Shown: positions 23,318-31,736 of the stretch, one piece after another | Layout of the letters: each line of letters starts with the position of its first letter | How positions within the stretch are numbered: position 1 is the stretch's first letter | Assembly (NCBI GenBank): GCA_021299375.1 | Contig: JAJTGR010000020.1 | Location: 1-35,155 of the forward strand | Length of the DNA stretch: 35,155 nt | Source of the DNA: Gemmatimonadota bacterium | Lineage (GTDB): Bacteria > Gemmatimonadota > Gemmatimonadetes > Gemmatimonadales > Gemmatimonadaceae | Direction of reading: 5' to 3' | Notes under the pieces: model-generated | Told to the model about the DNA's origin: nothing | What the model saw: the letters and a program-made list of their open reading frames with translations, nothing else | Database searches by the model: none | Made by a program: the position numbers and the translations under genes

Positions 23318-25951
23318 TCACCCAAAACGGAACACCGACATGACCCCCGACTTGGCGGGCTTCTCGGCCGCTACCGTCATGCGCTTGACCCGGTCGGCGA
23401 GCTTCTCGGTGCTCAGTTTCGCGCGCGTCATATCAACCAGCAGCGGGAAGGCCAGCGGCGTGGGACGCTCGACGTCGACCACGCGCACCGCGCTGCGTGA
23501 CAGCCGCTCCAGTACGCGCCCCAGCCGGCTGGCCTCGAGCTGCCGCTCCAGGACTTCGCGCCGCGCCTGCTGCACCAGGAGATTGCCGGGGTCGTGGTTC
23601 ACGAACACATCGTACAATAGGCTGCTGGATGCCTGCAATTGCTTGACGGACTTGGACTGACCCGGATAGCCGGAGAAGATCAGCCCGGCCACGCGGGCAA
23701 TCTCCCGGAACTGGCGCCGCGCCAGTTCGGCGGCGTTGAGGCTCTGCATGACGTCGTGCAGCAGATGGCTGGTAGACAAGAGCCCGGCCTCCAGCGCCTC
23801 AGCCAGCGGCGCCGGTTCGGGGCTCAACAGCTCGAAGCCATAGTCGTTGCAGCTGAACGAAAACGAGGCTGGCGCCAGCTGCGCGATGCGATAGGCCCAG
23901 AGCGCGGCGAGCCCTTCGTGCACGAGCCGCCCCTCGAAGGGATACACGAACAGATGATGCCCATCGCGTGTCTCGCACCGCTCGATGAGCAGCTCGTCGG
24001 GTCGGGGAATGGCGCTGCGCTCGGCCTGCAGCGTGAGCACCGGCCGTACCGCCTGCATTTCGGCGCTGGCGTAGTCGCCGAGCCGCGCCTCCTCGAGCTT
24101 CACGCGTACTGCCGCCGCCAGCTCGGTGGAGAGCGGCATGCGCGCCCCCTGCCAGCGCGGGATGGCGCCGGTCATGCCCTTGGCCTTGCGCACCCACGCC
24201 GTGAGGTCGCGCAAGCGCACGAACTCCAGCGGTGTACCCGCGAAGATGAACTTGTCTCCTGGTGAGAGGCGCGACACGAACGACTCCTCCACCGTACCCA
24301 GCCGCCCGCCCTTGAGGTAGCGCACGGCGATGGCCGCATCGCTTACGATGGTCCCGATGTTGAGCACATGCCGCAGCGCCACGCGGCGGTCGGTCACCAC
24401 GTAGACGCCATCCTCGCACACCACGCGGGCATACTCCGGATACGCGCGCAGCGCCGCGCCGCCGCGCGTCACGAAGTCGATGACCCAGTCCAGCTCCTGT
24501 TCGGTGAGCTGGTGATAGGCGCGTGTGGTGCGCAGTTCGGCGAGCACGGCCTCGCGCGTGAAACCGCCGCCCAGCGCCAGGGTGACCAGGTGCTGCGCCA
24601 GCAGATCGAGTGGCCGGTCGAGCGGGTCGCGGCTCTCGATGGCGCCGGCGCGCATGGCATCGCGCGCCGCCGCCACCTCCACCAGCTCGAACGCATGCGT
24701 GGGCACACAGAGAATGCGCGACACCCGCCCGGGTGAATGGCCCGAGCGCCCGGCCCGCTGCAGCAGCCGCGCGACCCCCTTGGGGCTGCCGATCTGCATG
24801 ACGAGGTCGACTGGTGTGAAGTCCACGCCGAGGTCGAGCGAGCTGGTGGCCACCACGACGCGGTAGCGCCCCGTCTTGAGGCCGTCCTCGACATCCTCGC
24901 GTTGCGTGCGCGACAGCGAACCGTGATGGATGGCTGTGAACTCGAACCACGCCGGATTGGCGGCGATGATGCTCTGGAACCAGATCTCGCACTGTGACCG
25001 CGTGTTGGTGAACACGATCGCGCTCTGCGCGCCCTCGAGGCGGCGCATCACGTCCGGCAGCAGCTTGGTGTTGAGGTGCCCGGCCCACGGGAAGCGATCC
25101 ATGGTCTCGGGCACCAGTGCCTCCACCTCGATGTCCTTGGGCACCACGCCGCGCACCAGCCGCCGCGCGCGCGGCTGGCCGTGCGCGTCGTAGCCGAGCA
25201 GCGTGTCGGCGGCCACGTCCAGATTGCCGAGCGTGGCGGAGACGCCCCACGTGCGCAGCGCGGGGCACAGTGCACGCAGTCGCGCCAGGGCGAGTTCCAC
25301 CTGGGCACCTCGCTTGGTGGAGAGCAGCTCGTGCCATTCGTCCACCACGACGCAGCGCAGGTGGGCGAAGAGCGATGCGTGATCCTTGCGGCAGAGCAGC
25401 AGTGACAGCGACTCCGGCGTCGTCACCAGTGCCGTCGGCAACTGGTCGCGCTGGCGAGCGCGCTGTGCCTGCGACGTATCGCCGGTGCGTGCTTCCACGG
25501 TCCACGGCAGGCCGAGCTCCTCGATGGGGTCGCGCAGCGCCTGCACCGTGTCAGCCGCCAGCGCGCGCAGCGGCGTGATCCACAACACGCGCAGCGGCGC
25601 TGCATCGGCGCGCCGGCGGGCCTTCTTTGGCGAGGGATGCGCGGCCATGGCCTCGAGCACGGGCCCCATCCATGCGGCGTAGGTCTTGCCGGTGCCGGTG
25701 GCAGCGTGAATGAGCCCGGACTCACCGTTGGCGTAGGCGTGCCACACGTCGCGCTGGAAGGGGAACGGAGCCCAGTCTCGGAGGCTGAACCACTCGTCGA
25801 GTCGGGAGATTGCCCGGTCGGCAGCTGCCGACGGAACAGCCCGCACGGAGGGCACGGCGGATCGTGAGGGCACCGAGGACATCGCGCTCATCTCCGTGCG
25901 CTCACCGTCCTCGGTGCCCTCGGTGTGGGCGGTTCCTCGGCGCTTACCCAT
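23318..25951 (-). CDS. Ligase-associated DNA damage response DEXH helicase (Lhr-like)
   Basis: An 877-residue superfamily 2 helicase. Motif I is ATGTGKT (residues 84-90), motif II is DEWH (204-207) and motif III is SAT (238-240). Further motifs are HHGSLSRTQR, VVATSSLDLGVDF and LLQRAGRSGH. The C-terminal half matches the Lhr-core region (GTIVSDAAIAVRYLKGGRLGTVEESFVSRLSPGDKFIFAG). Such helicases unwind DNA or RNA:DNA with 3'-5' polarity and are encoded beside ATP-dependent ligases in repair clusters. I chose ATG 25951, which overlaps the ligase stop by 8 bp. ATGs at 25891 and 25882 are also possible. The first about 40 residues (TAHTEGTEDGERTE...) are unusual and are encoded by a palindromic repeat (25833-25936), so the conserved protein really begins near residue 45. 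Confidence 0.93.
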   Translation of the reverse strand: MGKRRGTAHTEGTEDGERTEMSAMSSVPSRSAVPSVRAVPSAAADRAISRLDEWFSLRDWAPFPFQRDVWHAYANGESGLIHAATGTGKTYAAWMGPVLEAMAAHPSPKKARRRADAAPLRVLWITPLRALAADTVQALRDPIEELGLPWTVEARTGDTSQAQRARQRDQLPTALVTTPESLSLLLCRKDHASLFAHLRCVVVDEWHELLSTKRGAQVELALARLRALCPALRTWGVSATLGNLDVAADTLLGYDAHGQPRARRLVRGVVPKDIEVEALVPETMDRFPWAGHLNTKLLPDVMRRLEGAQSAIVFTNTRSQCEIWFQSIIAANPAWFEFTAIHHGSLSRTQREDVEDGLKTGRYRVVVATSSLDLGVDFTPVDLVMQIGSPKGVARLLQRAGRSGHSPGRVSRILCVPTHAFELVEVAAARDAMRAGAIESRDPLDRPLDLLAQHLVTLALGGGFTREAVLAELRTTRAYHQLTEQELDWVIDFVTRGGAALRAYPEYARVVCEDGVYVVTDRRVALRHVLNIGTIVSDAAIAVRYLKGGRLGTVEESFVSRLSPGDKFIFAGTPLEFVRLRDLTAWVRKAKGMTGAIPRWQGARMPLSTELAAAVRVKLEEARLGDYASAEMQAVRPVLTLQAERSAIPRPDELLIERCETRDGHHLFVYPFEGRLVHEGLAALWAYRIAQLAPASFSFSCNDYGFELLSPEPAPLAEALEAGLLSTSHLLHDVMQSLNAAELARRQFREIARVAGLIFSGYPGQSKSVKQLQASSSLLYDVFVNHDPGNLLVQQARREVLERQLEASRLGRVLERLSRSAVRVVDVERPTPLAFPLLVDMTRAKLSTEKLADRVKRMTVAAEKPAKSGVMSVFRFG
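25833..25936. repeat. 104-bp ungapped imperfect palindrome within a coding start region
   Basis: Read on the minus strand from 25936, the two 52-base halves are reverse complements with about 39 of 52 positions pairing and no gaps, centred on CGCG. A perfect 15-bp inverted repeat, 25866-25880 with 25907-25921 (GAGGGCACCGAGGAC), is embedded. The sequence is of the CACGGAGGGCACGGAGGAC type seen as intergenic repeats in many genomes. Here it lies inside the helicase gene and contains two possible ATG starts (25891, 25882). Confidence 0.8.
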
Positions 25952-27536
25952 CCAGCAACGCCCGCACGGTCTCGATGGTATCGGCCTCACGCGCTGGCTT
26001 GTCCTCGCGCCACCGCGCAATCCGCGGGAAGCGCACCGCGAGGCCGCTCTTGTGCCGCGCGCTGCGCTGGATGCCCTCGAAGGCCAGCTCGAACACCAGC
26101 TCGGGCTTCACCGTCCGCACCGGGCCGAACTTCTCCATCGTGTTGGCGCGCACGAACCGGTCCACCTGCCGGATCTCGGCGTCGGTGAGGCCGCTGTAGG
26201 CCTTGGCGAACGGCACCAGCGTGTCGCCATCCCAAATGGCAAAGGTGTAGTCGGTATAGAGCCCGGCGCGCCGCCCGTGGCCGGCCTGCGCGTATACCAG
26301 CACCGCGTCCACCGTGAGCGCATTGACCTTCCACTTCCACCAGTCGCCCACCTTGCGCCCGGCGCCGTACGCCGACGTGCGGCGCTTGAGCATGAGCCCT
26401 TCACTCGCCTGCGTGCGCGCATCGGCGCGCGCGGCGGTCACGGCGTCCCACGACGGCGCCTCGATCACGGGCGACAGACCGATGGTCGCGCCACTGGGCA
26501 ACGCCGCCACCAGCGCCTCGGCACACGCCCGCCGCGACGCCAACGAGTCACCACGCACATCCACCCCCGCTGCCTCGAGGCAGTCGTACACCAGCAGGTG
26601 ACAAGGCACATCGGCCAGCAGCTTCTTCCCCACCGTCTTGCGATTGATGCGCCGCTGCAACTCCGTGAACGGCAAGGGGCGCCCGTCGCGCCACGCCAGG
26701 AGCTCGCCGTCGAGCACTGTGCCGTCGGGCAGCCATTCGGCGCTGGCCTCCACTTCGGGAAAGCGCCCCGCGAGGAGTTCTTCGCCCCGGCTCCACAGCA
26801 GCGTGCGCCCGTGGCGCCGCACCAGCTGACAGCGAATGCCGTCCCACTTCCACTCCACCTGCCAATCGGATACGGGCCCGAGCGTCGCCAACGCGGCGTC
26901 CAGCGGATACGCCAGGTAGAACGGATACGGCCGGCTCCAGTCACTGTCGGTCGTCTCGGTGCTCACCAGCTGCGCGTACCACGTCGCCGTCGGCTCCCAC
27001 TGGCCCATGAGGCGGTGCGCGATCGTGTCAGCGGGCACACCGCTCACCTGAGCCAGCGCCCGCACCACGAGTCCGTCGGACACCCCCACGCGAAAGGCGC
27101 CGGTGAGCAGCTTGGTGAAGACGAAGCGCGACGTCCCGCCGAGCGTTGCCCATGCCGCGAGCAACGCGGCCCGCTGCTGCGACGGTTCGAGCTGCGCCAA
27201 CGGGAGCAGGAGCGACTCCACCCACCAGGCGAGGCCCCGGTCGGAGGCCCCGCCACCACCCTCCGGAACCAGGAGCGCGATCGTCTCCGCCAGGTCCCCC
27301 GCCTGTGCGTAGCTCTCTTCGAACAGCCACTCCGGGACTTCCGCGGCGCTGGCCGCCCACGCGCGCAGGTCCGGCGCTTTCACCAGCCGTTTGGGGCGTC
27401 GCCCGACGAGGAACGCCACCGCCCACGCCGCATCCGCGGGCGGCGCCTCGCGGAAGTACGCCACCAGCGCCGCCACCTTGCTGCCGGTGGCGGTGCTGGC
27501 ATCGATGGTGTCGTACAGGGCGGCGAAGTGCTGCAT
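25944..27536 (-). CDS. ATP-dependent DNA ligase of the ligase-associated repair cluster
   Basis: A 530-residue ligase. Residues 1-180 form the N-terminal DNA-binding domain. The nucleotidyltransferase core has the adenylation motif K230-W-D-G-I-R (VEWKWDGIRCQ), then LLWSRGEELL, TVLDGELLAW, ASEGLMLKRR (motif IV) and GDWWKWKVN (motif V). The C-terminal OB domain includes FAIWDGDTLVPFAKAYSGL and ends with LVFELAFEGIQRSARHKSGLAVRFPRIARWREDK (motif VI region). It joins nicks using ATP and is distinct from the replicative NAD-dependent LigA. The lack of polymerase or nuclease domains separates it from LigD. The stop overlaps the helicase start. Confidence 0.95.
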   Translation of the reverse strand: MQHFAALYDTIDASTATGSKVAALVAYFREAPPADAAWAVAFLVGRRPKRLVKAPDLRAWAASAAEVPEWLFEESYAQAGDLAETIALLVPEGGGGASDRGLAWWVESLLLPLAQLEPSQQRAALLAAWATLGGTSRFVFTKLLTGAFRVGVSDGLVVRALAQVSGVPADTIAHRLMGQWEPTATWYAQLVSTETTDSDWSRPYPFYLAYPLDAALATLGPVSDWQVEWKWDGIRCQLVRRHGRTLLWSRGEELLAGRFPEVEASAEWLPDGTVLDGELLAWRDGRPLPFTELQRRINRKTVGKKLLADVPCHLLVYDCLEAAGVDVRGDSLASRRACAEALVAALPSGATIGLSPVIEAPSWDAVTAARADARTQASEGLMLKRRTSAYGAGRKVGDWWKWKVNALTVDAVLVYAQAGHGRRAGLYTDYTFAIWDGDTLVPFAKAYSGLTDAEIRQVDRFVRANTMEKFGPVRTVKPELVFELAFEGIQRSARHKSGLAVRFPRIARWREDKPAREADTIETVRALLDG

Positions 27537-27602
27537 GGCAGCGGACCAACGCCCGAAGGGACGGGCCGGTGTCAGGGCGCGCGGCCTCCGCCGCGGGCTG
27601 CA

Positions 27603-27944
27603 CTACTGCAAGAGGGCAATCACCAGCGAAGCGATCAGTCCGACCACGATTGCCGGCCACCATCGGGAGCCGATCAATCGGCGCCGCGGGCGCGGCGGCG
27701 AGTCGGTACCCGAGGCGACAGCCCGCGCCGTTCCGTCGTTGAAGGCGGCGACCCCCGCCGAGGTTTCCCCGCTGCTTCCGGCATGCATTGCGTTGTCGAG
27801 CAACCGAACCCGCTCACCCGGTTCGAACGGGGGCGAGAAGGTGCGGCGGGAGAGCGTGGGACCAAGCCCCACATCCCCGCCCGGGCGTTGCTGCGGGGGT
27901 TCCTGCGGTGCCCCATCCGTCCGCCGCCACTCATCATTGAGCAT
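27603..27944 (-). CDS. Small proline-rich tail-anchored protein of unknown function
   Basis: A 113-residue protein; I recognise no family. The first about 90 residues are Pro/Gly/Arg-rich and likely disordered (GAPQEPPQQRPGGD..., SPPRPRRRLIG). They end in a basic patch and one hydrophobic helix, WWPAIVVGLIASLVIALLQ, at the extreme C-terminus. This predicts a tail-anchored inner-membrane protein with the soluble part in the cytoplasm. Start ATG 27944 is supported by the strong Shine-Dalgarno AAGGAGGG 8 nt upstream; a longer GTG-start frame to 27992 is less likely. It lies between the exonuclease and ligase genes of the repair cluster (174 bp and 66 bp away), on the same strand. That suggests cotranscription, but a role in repair is inference. 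Confidence 0.7.
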   Translation of the reverse strand: MLNDEWRRTDGAPQEPPQQRPGGDVGLGPTLSRRTFSPPFEPGERVRLLDNAMHAGSSGETSAGVAAFNDGTARAVASGTDSPPRPRRRLIGSRWWPAIVVGLIASLVIALLQ

Positions 27945-27951
27945 CGAAGTG

Positions 27952-27959
27952 CCCTCCTT
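27952..27959 (-). promoter_or_regulatory. Strong Shine-Dalgarno site
   Basis: Minus-strand AAGGAGGG lies about 7-8 nt before ATG 27944. It is the clearest ribosome-binding site in the window and decides the start of the small tail-anchored protein. Confidence 0.75.
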
Positions 27960-28118
27960 CGTCAGGATTCGACCACGTTCGCCCGCGTACACACGTCCGC
28001 ACCCCGTAAAGGCTTGCCCGCCCCGTCAGTGCCATGTCATTTCGGCGCCTGCTGAGCGGGTTGCCCTACAATACCACGGGAACACGCGGTCGCAGGAGAG
28101 TGACCATTGAGGCACCGT

Positions 28119-29168
28119 TCACAGTGCCCCGCCCGGCGCAAACGACTGCCCAGTGCCGAGCTCGTCCGCATCCACCGCCACATCGTCGCGCTCCCCCTCC
28201 CACCGCGTGGCGAGCACGCTGGCGTCGAGCCCGTGGTCGCGCAGCCACCGGACCACGGGCCCCGTGAATCCGTGCGTGACCCACACCCGCTCGGCGCCCG
28301 TCGCCTCGACGGCGTGCAGCAGCTGCGGCCAGTCCACGTGGTCACTGAGCGTGAAGCCGGTGTCCACGCCACGGCGGCGCCGGGCGCCGCGCACGCGCAT
28401 CCAGCCGCTCGCGAACGCGGTGCGCGTCTCGCCGAACCGCCGGAGCCACGTCGACCCCGTCACGCTCGGCGGCGCGATCACGATGGCGCCGGCCGTCGAC
28501 TTTTCACGGAACGCGTCGGCCGCGTAGCGCGTGGCTGGCAGCGTCACACCGCTCTGCCGGTACATCGCCGTCATACGTTCCACCGCCCCGTGCGTGAGGA
28601 TGGGCCCGATGGAGGGGTCGAGCCCACCAATCAGCCGCTGCGCCTTGCCCAGCGCGTAGCCGCACAGCACCGACACCACGCCGTCGCCGACATTGCGCGC
28701 CCACCACGCATTGATCTGCGCAAACACCTCAGCCTGCACCGGCCACCGATAGATCGGCAGCCCGAACGTGCTCTCGGTGATGAAGGTATGGCAGCGCACC
28801 GGCTCCCACGCCGCGCACGTGGGGTCGGGGTCGGTCTTGTAGTCGCCCGACACCACCCACACCTCACCGCCGTGCTCGAGGCGCACCTGCGCCGAGCCGA
28901 GGATATGGCCGGCGGGGTGCAGCGAGACGCGGACACCGTTGATGGTGCGGGGCTCGCCGTAGGTAACCGCCTCCACACCCGAGGCCCATCGCCCGAGACG
29001 CTCGCGGGACACAGCGGCCCCGTCGTTGCTCACGAGATACGCGTCACACCCCCACGTGAGATGGTCGCTGTGGGCATGCGTGACCACGGCGCGGGACACC
29101 GGCGCCCACGGATCGACGAAGAAGTCGCCGGCCTCGCAGTAGAGGCCGCGGTCCGTGGCCCGGAGCAC
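28119..29168 (-). CDS. Ligase-associated DNA damage response exonuclease (MBL fold)
   Basis: A 349-residue metallo-beta-lactamase-fold nuclease of the SNM1/CPSF-like group. The zinc motif THAHSDHL (His31, His33, Asp35, His36) is followed by SLHPAGHILGSAQ, WVVSGDYKTD (107-113), ITESTFGLP and, near the C-terminus, GFTLSDHVDWPQLL. This pattern is that of the exonuclease encoded with ATP-dependent ligase, helicase and PdeM. It probably trims damaged DNA ends before ligation. The start is GTG 29168, immediately after the stop of the DUF481 gene (TGA-GTG with no gap), so it is likely translated from the same mRNA. Confidence 0.92.
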   Translation of the reverse strand: MLRATDRGLYCEAGDFFVDPWAPVSRAVVTHAHSDHLTWGCDAYLVSNDGAAVSRERLGRWASGVEAVTYGEPRTINGVRVSLHPAGHILGSAQVRLEHGGEVWVVSGDYKTDPDPTCAAWEPVRCHTFITESTFGLPIYRWPVQAEVFAQINAWWARNVGDGVVSVLCGYALGKAQRLIGGLDPSIGPILTHGAVERMTAMYRQSGVTLPATRYAADAFREKSTAGAIVIAPPSVTGSTWLRRFGETRTAFASGWMRVRGARRRRGVDTGFTLSDHVDWPQLLHAVEATGAERVWVTHGFTGPVVRWLRDHGLDASVLATRWEGERDDVAVDADELGTGQSFAPGGAL

Positions 29169-29915
29169 TCAGTACGAGAAGGTGATCCCGCTCGAGAAGA
29201 ACGTGTCCGTGTTCTTGAGCGTCACGCCGTTGCGCACCGGCGGCGCGCTGTTGTAGCGGATCACGTAGCCGAACTTGAGGCCGAGCTGCTTGGACAGCGG
29301 CGCCACCAGCGACGTCTCGGTGTTCACGAGATACACGCCGCTTTCGGCCAGGTTGGGCAGGTACTCGGCCGTCTGCTGCACGAACGCCAGCGTGGAGAAG
29401 AGGTGCTTGTAGTCGAGCCCCACCCGCGCCGCCGGGAAGTTGCCCTTCACCGACACCGTGGAGCCGGGCGTCAGCGTCTGCTGGAACGCCGAGGCGCCCA
29501 GCTGCACGGTGAAGAGGTCCTTGGGCTCGGTGACGAGTTTGAGGTCCACACCCACGCCCTCCTCGAAGCGGCTGGCGATGCCTTGCAGCACGTTGCGGTC
29601 GAAGCGCGTGGCCACGAAGAGGCCGACACGCGTACCGATGGTCCGCTCGCCGCGCAGCCCACCATTCCAGAAGTTCGCGTTGACCTGGTCGTTGGCCTCG
29701 CCATAGAAGAACGTCAGGTCCTCCCCCACACTCCAGCCGCGCACCGTGTACTTGAGCTTGTTGCCGAAGTTCATGGTGAGGGCGTTCGCGTTGCCGTTGG
29801 TCTGCGCGAAGCCGGCCGTGCCCGACACCTCGAGGTTCTTCTTGGGGGCGTCCTGCGCGATGAGCGGCGACGCGGCGACAGCCAGCAGGGCGAAGGAGCG
29901 GACCACTGGGCGCAT
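29169..29915 (-). CDS. DUF481 family outer-membrane protein (second of a tandem pair)
   Basis: A 248-residue exported beta-rich protein. The signal peptide is MRPVVRSFALLAVAASPLIA|Q. The body has alternating amphipathic strands: VSGTAGFAQTNGNANALTMN, LTFFYGEANDQVNANFWNGGLRGERTI, VGLFVATRFDRNVLQGI, and a C-terminal strand TDTFFSSGITFSY ending in an aromatic residue, as in outer-membrane barrels. The N-terminal G-N-x-N-A region is typical of DUF481 ('salt-induced outer membrane protein'-like). It is a paralogue of the gene 5 bp upstream. The role is unknown; its stop abuts the exonuclease start. Confidence 0.85.
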   Translation of the reverse strand: MRPVVRSFALLAVAASPLIAQDAPKKNLEVSGTAGFAQTNGNANALTMNFGNKLKYTVRGWSVGEDLTFFYGEANDQVNANFWNGGLRGERTIGTRVGLFVATRFDRNVLQGIASRFEEGVGVDLKLVTEPKDLFTVQLGASAFQQTLTPGSTVSVKGNFPAARVGLDYKHLFSTLAFVQQTAEYLPNLAESGVYLVNTETSLVAPLSKQLGLKFGYVIRYNSAPPVRNGVTLKNTDTFFSSGITFSY

Positions 29916-29920
29916 GCGAT

Positions 29921-30739
29921 TCAGAAGGTGAGGGTCAGGCCTGAGGAGAAGAATGTGTCCGTCGTCCGTAATTGCACGTTGTTGCGGATCGGCGGCTCGG
30001 AGTTGTAGCGAATGACGTAGCCGACCTTGAGGCCGACGTTGCGCGAGATCGGCGCCACCACGGCGCTTTCGGTGTTCACGAAGTACGACGACGCCGTGTC
30101 ACCGATGGCCGGCAGGTACTCCGCCGACTGCTGCACGTAGGCCACCTCGGTCACGCGCAGGCGATAGTCCATGGCCGCCCGCGCCGCGGGAAACGCGCGC
30201 GACACCTTGGCCACCGAGCCCGGTGTGAGCTGCTGCGAGAAGAACGAGCCGCCGAGCGCCACGTTGAGCCGGTTCCGCTTGTCGTCGACCGCGCGCACCG
30301 TCACGCCGAACCCCTGCTGGAAGCGGTTGCTCACGCCCTGCAGCACGTTGCGGTCATAGCGCGACGCCATGAACAGCGCGACGCGCTCGGCCACCGTGCG
30401 CTCGCCGCGCAGGCCGCCGTTCCAGAAGTTCGTGTTGACCTTCTCGTTGGCTTCACCGTAGTAGAACGCGAGATCCTGCTGGACATTCCAGCCGGCCATG
30501 GTGTACGTGAGCCGGTTGGTCATGTTGGTGGTGAGCGCATTGGCATTGCCGCTCGCCTGTGAGAAGCCCAGCGACCCGTTGAAATCGAAGCGCTTCGGCT
30601 GCTTCTGCGCCGGCTTGGCGGGCGCGGAGGACGCCGCTGGTGTCCCTGCGGCGCCGGCCGAGGGTTGCGCGTGAGCGGCGGGCACTGCGAGACCCATCGC
30701 GAACAGGCTGGCAACAAGGCGGGAAATGCGAGTAGTCAT
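29921..30739 (-). CDS. DUF481 family outer-membrane protein (first of a tandem pair)
   Basis: A 272-residue paralogue of the downstream gene. The signal peptide is MTTRISRLVASLFAMGLAVPAAHA|Q, followed by an Ala/Pro-rich linker (about 25-50) that the other copy lacks. The barrel part aligns strand for strand with its neighbour: GSLGFSQASGNANALTTN, LAFYYGEANEKVNTNFWNGG, DRNVLQGVSNRF, VGYVIRYNSEPPIRN and a final TDTFFSSGLTLTF. The pair arose by tandem duplication and has clearly diverged. It is likely a small outer-membrane beta-barrel of unknown transport or structural role. It begins 21 bp after the pirin gene and may belong to the same long transcript. Confidence 0.85.
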   Translation of the reverse strand: MTTRISRLVASLFAMGLAVPAAHAQPSAGAAGTPAASSAPAKPAQKQPKRFDFNGSLGFSQASGNANALTTNMTNRLTYTMAGWNVQQDLAFYYGEANEKVNTNFWNGGLRGERTVAERVALFMASRYDRNVLQGVSNRFQQGFGVTVRAVDDKRNRLNVALGGSFFSQQLTPGSVAKVSRAFPAARAAMDYRLRVTEVAYVQQSAEYLPAIGDTASSYFVNTESAVVAPISRNVGLKVGYVIRYNSEPPIRNNVQLRTTDTFFSSGLTLTF

Positions 30740-30760
30740 GACGTGCGGGGAGTGAAGCCG

Positions 30761-31666
30761 TCAGTGCTTGATGAACGTGCCCGCGCGCAGCTCGCGTACG
30801 GCCTCCTGCAGCTCGGCCTGGGTGTTCATCACGATGGGACCGTACCACGCCACCGGTTCCTTGATGGGCGTGCCGCCCACGAGCAGGAAGCGTATGCCCT
30901 CCTCGCCAGCGTGCACGACCACTTCGTCGCCAGTGTCGAACAGGATAAGCGAGCGATTGCCCGACCGGTCGCGCACGAGGTCGTCGTCGTTGCCGGCCGT
31001 GCGCTCGGTGAGCACGCCCATCGGGTCCGAGGCGTGGCGAAACGAACCGCGGCCCTGAAATATGTATGCGAACGTGCTGCGATAGGCGTCCACCGGCAGC
31101 GACTTGCGCACATGCGCCGGGACGAACACGTCGAGGTAGCAGGGGTCGGCGGCGATGCCGTCCACCGGTCCGCGTCGTCCCCAGAATTCGCCACAGATCA
31201 CGCGCACGATCGTCCCGTCATCGTCGACGATCTCGGCGATGTCCTTCGCCTGCACGTCCTGATAGCGCGGCGCAGTCATCTTGAGCGCCGAGGGCAGGTT
31301 GGCCCACAGCTGGAAGCCGTGCATGCGCCCCTGCGGATCGCCCTTGGGCATCTCGTGGTGCACGATGCCGCTGCCGGCCGTCATCCACTGCACGTCGCCA
31401 GCACCCAGCAGCCCGCGGTTCCCGAGCGAGTCGGCGTGCTCCACGTTGCCGGCCAGCACGTAGGTGATGGTCTCGATGCCGCGGTGCGGGTGCCAGGGAA
31501 ATCCGTTCTGGTACTGCTGCGGCACCTCGTTCCGGAAATCGTCGAACAGCAGGAACGGATCGGTTTCCGACGTCTCACCGAAGCCGAAGGCGCGATGCAG
31601 GTGCACGCCGGCGCCCTCCATGGTGGGCTGGGCGGAGACGATGCGCTTGACGGGGCGAATGGACAT
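30761..31666 (-). CDS. Pirin family protein
   Basis: A 301-residue double-cupin protein. The N-terminal cupin has the pirin metal-binding motifs FPWHPHRGIETITYVLAG (two His) and GSGIVHHEMPKG (His and Glu), and PFLLFDDF at about residues 38-45 is also conserved. The C-terminal cupin includes IRFLLVGGTPIKEPVAWYGPIVMN. Bacterial pirins bind iron and some have quercetin 2,3-dioxygenase activity; physiological substrates vary. It lies between the kinase gene and the DUF481 pair in a same-strand series. Confidence 0.95.
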   Translation of the reverse strand: MSIRPVKRIVSAQPTMEGAGVHLHRAFGFGETSETDPFLLFDDFRNEVPQQYQNGFPWHPHRGIETITYVLAGNVEHADSLGNRGLLGAGDVQWMTAGSGIVHHEMPKGDPQGRMHGFQLWANLPSALKMTAPRYQDVQAKDIAEIVDDDGTIVRVICGEFWGRRGPVDGIAADPCYLDVFVPAHVRKSLPVDAYRSTFAYIFQGRGSFRHASDPMGVLTERTAGNDDDLVRDRSGNRSLILFDTGDEVVVHAGEEGIRFLLVGGTPIKEPVAWYGPIVMNTQAELQEAVRELRAGTFIKH

Positions 31667-31686
31667 GGGACGTGGCTCGGGACGAG

Positions 31687-31736
31687 TCAGCCGACGAAGG
31701 TCAGCCGAGGGTATTCGGCCGAGGGCCTTCAGCCGA
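31687..31736. repeat. Short repeats after the kinase stop
   Basis: TCAGCCGA occurs three times, at 31687, 31701 and 31729. An inverted core TCGGC near 31715 gives a small hairpin with the copy at 31701. The copy at 31729 supplies the kinase stop (TGA on the minus strand), and the copy at 31687 supplies a second in-frame TGA 14 codons downstream. Confidence 0.6.

Noticed and set aside
25896-28055. A 719-codon plus-strand open frame across the ligase region
   Set aside because: It is antisense to a ligase with all adenylation motifs and spans several gene boundaries, with no recognisable domain.
28107-30008. A 633-codon plus-strand open frame opposite the exonuclease and DUF481 genes
   Set aside because: The composition is His/Arg-rich and shadow-like; the opposite strand holds the clear MBL and DUF481 proteins.
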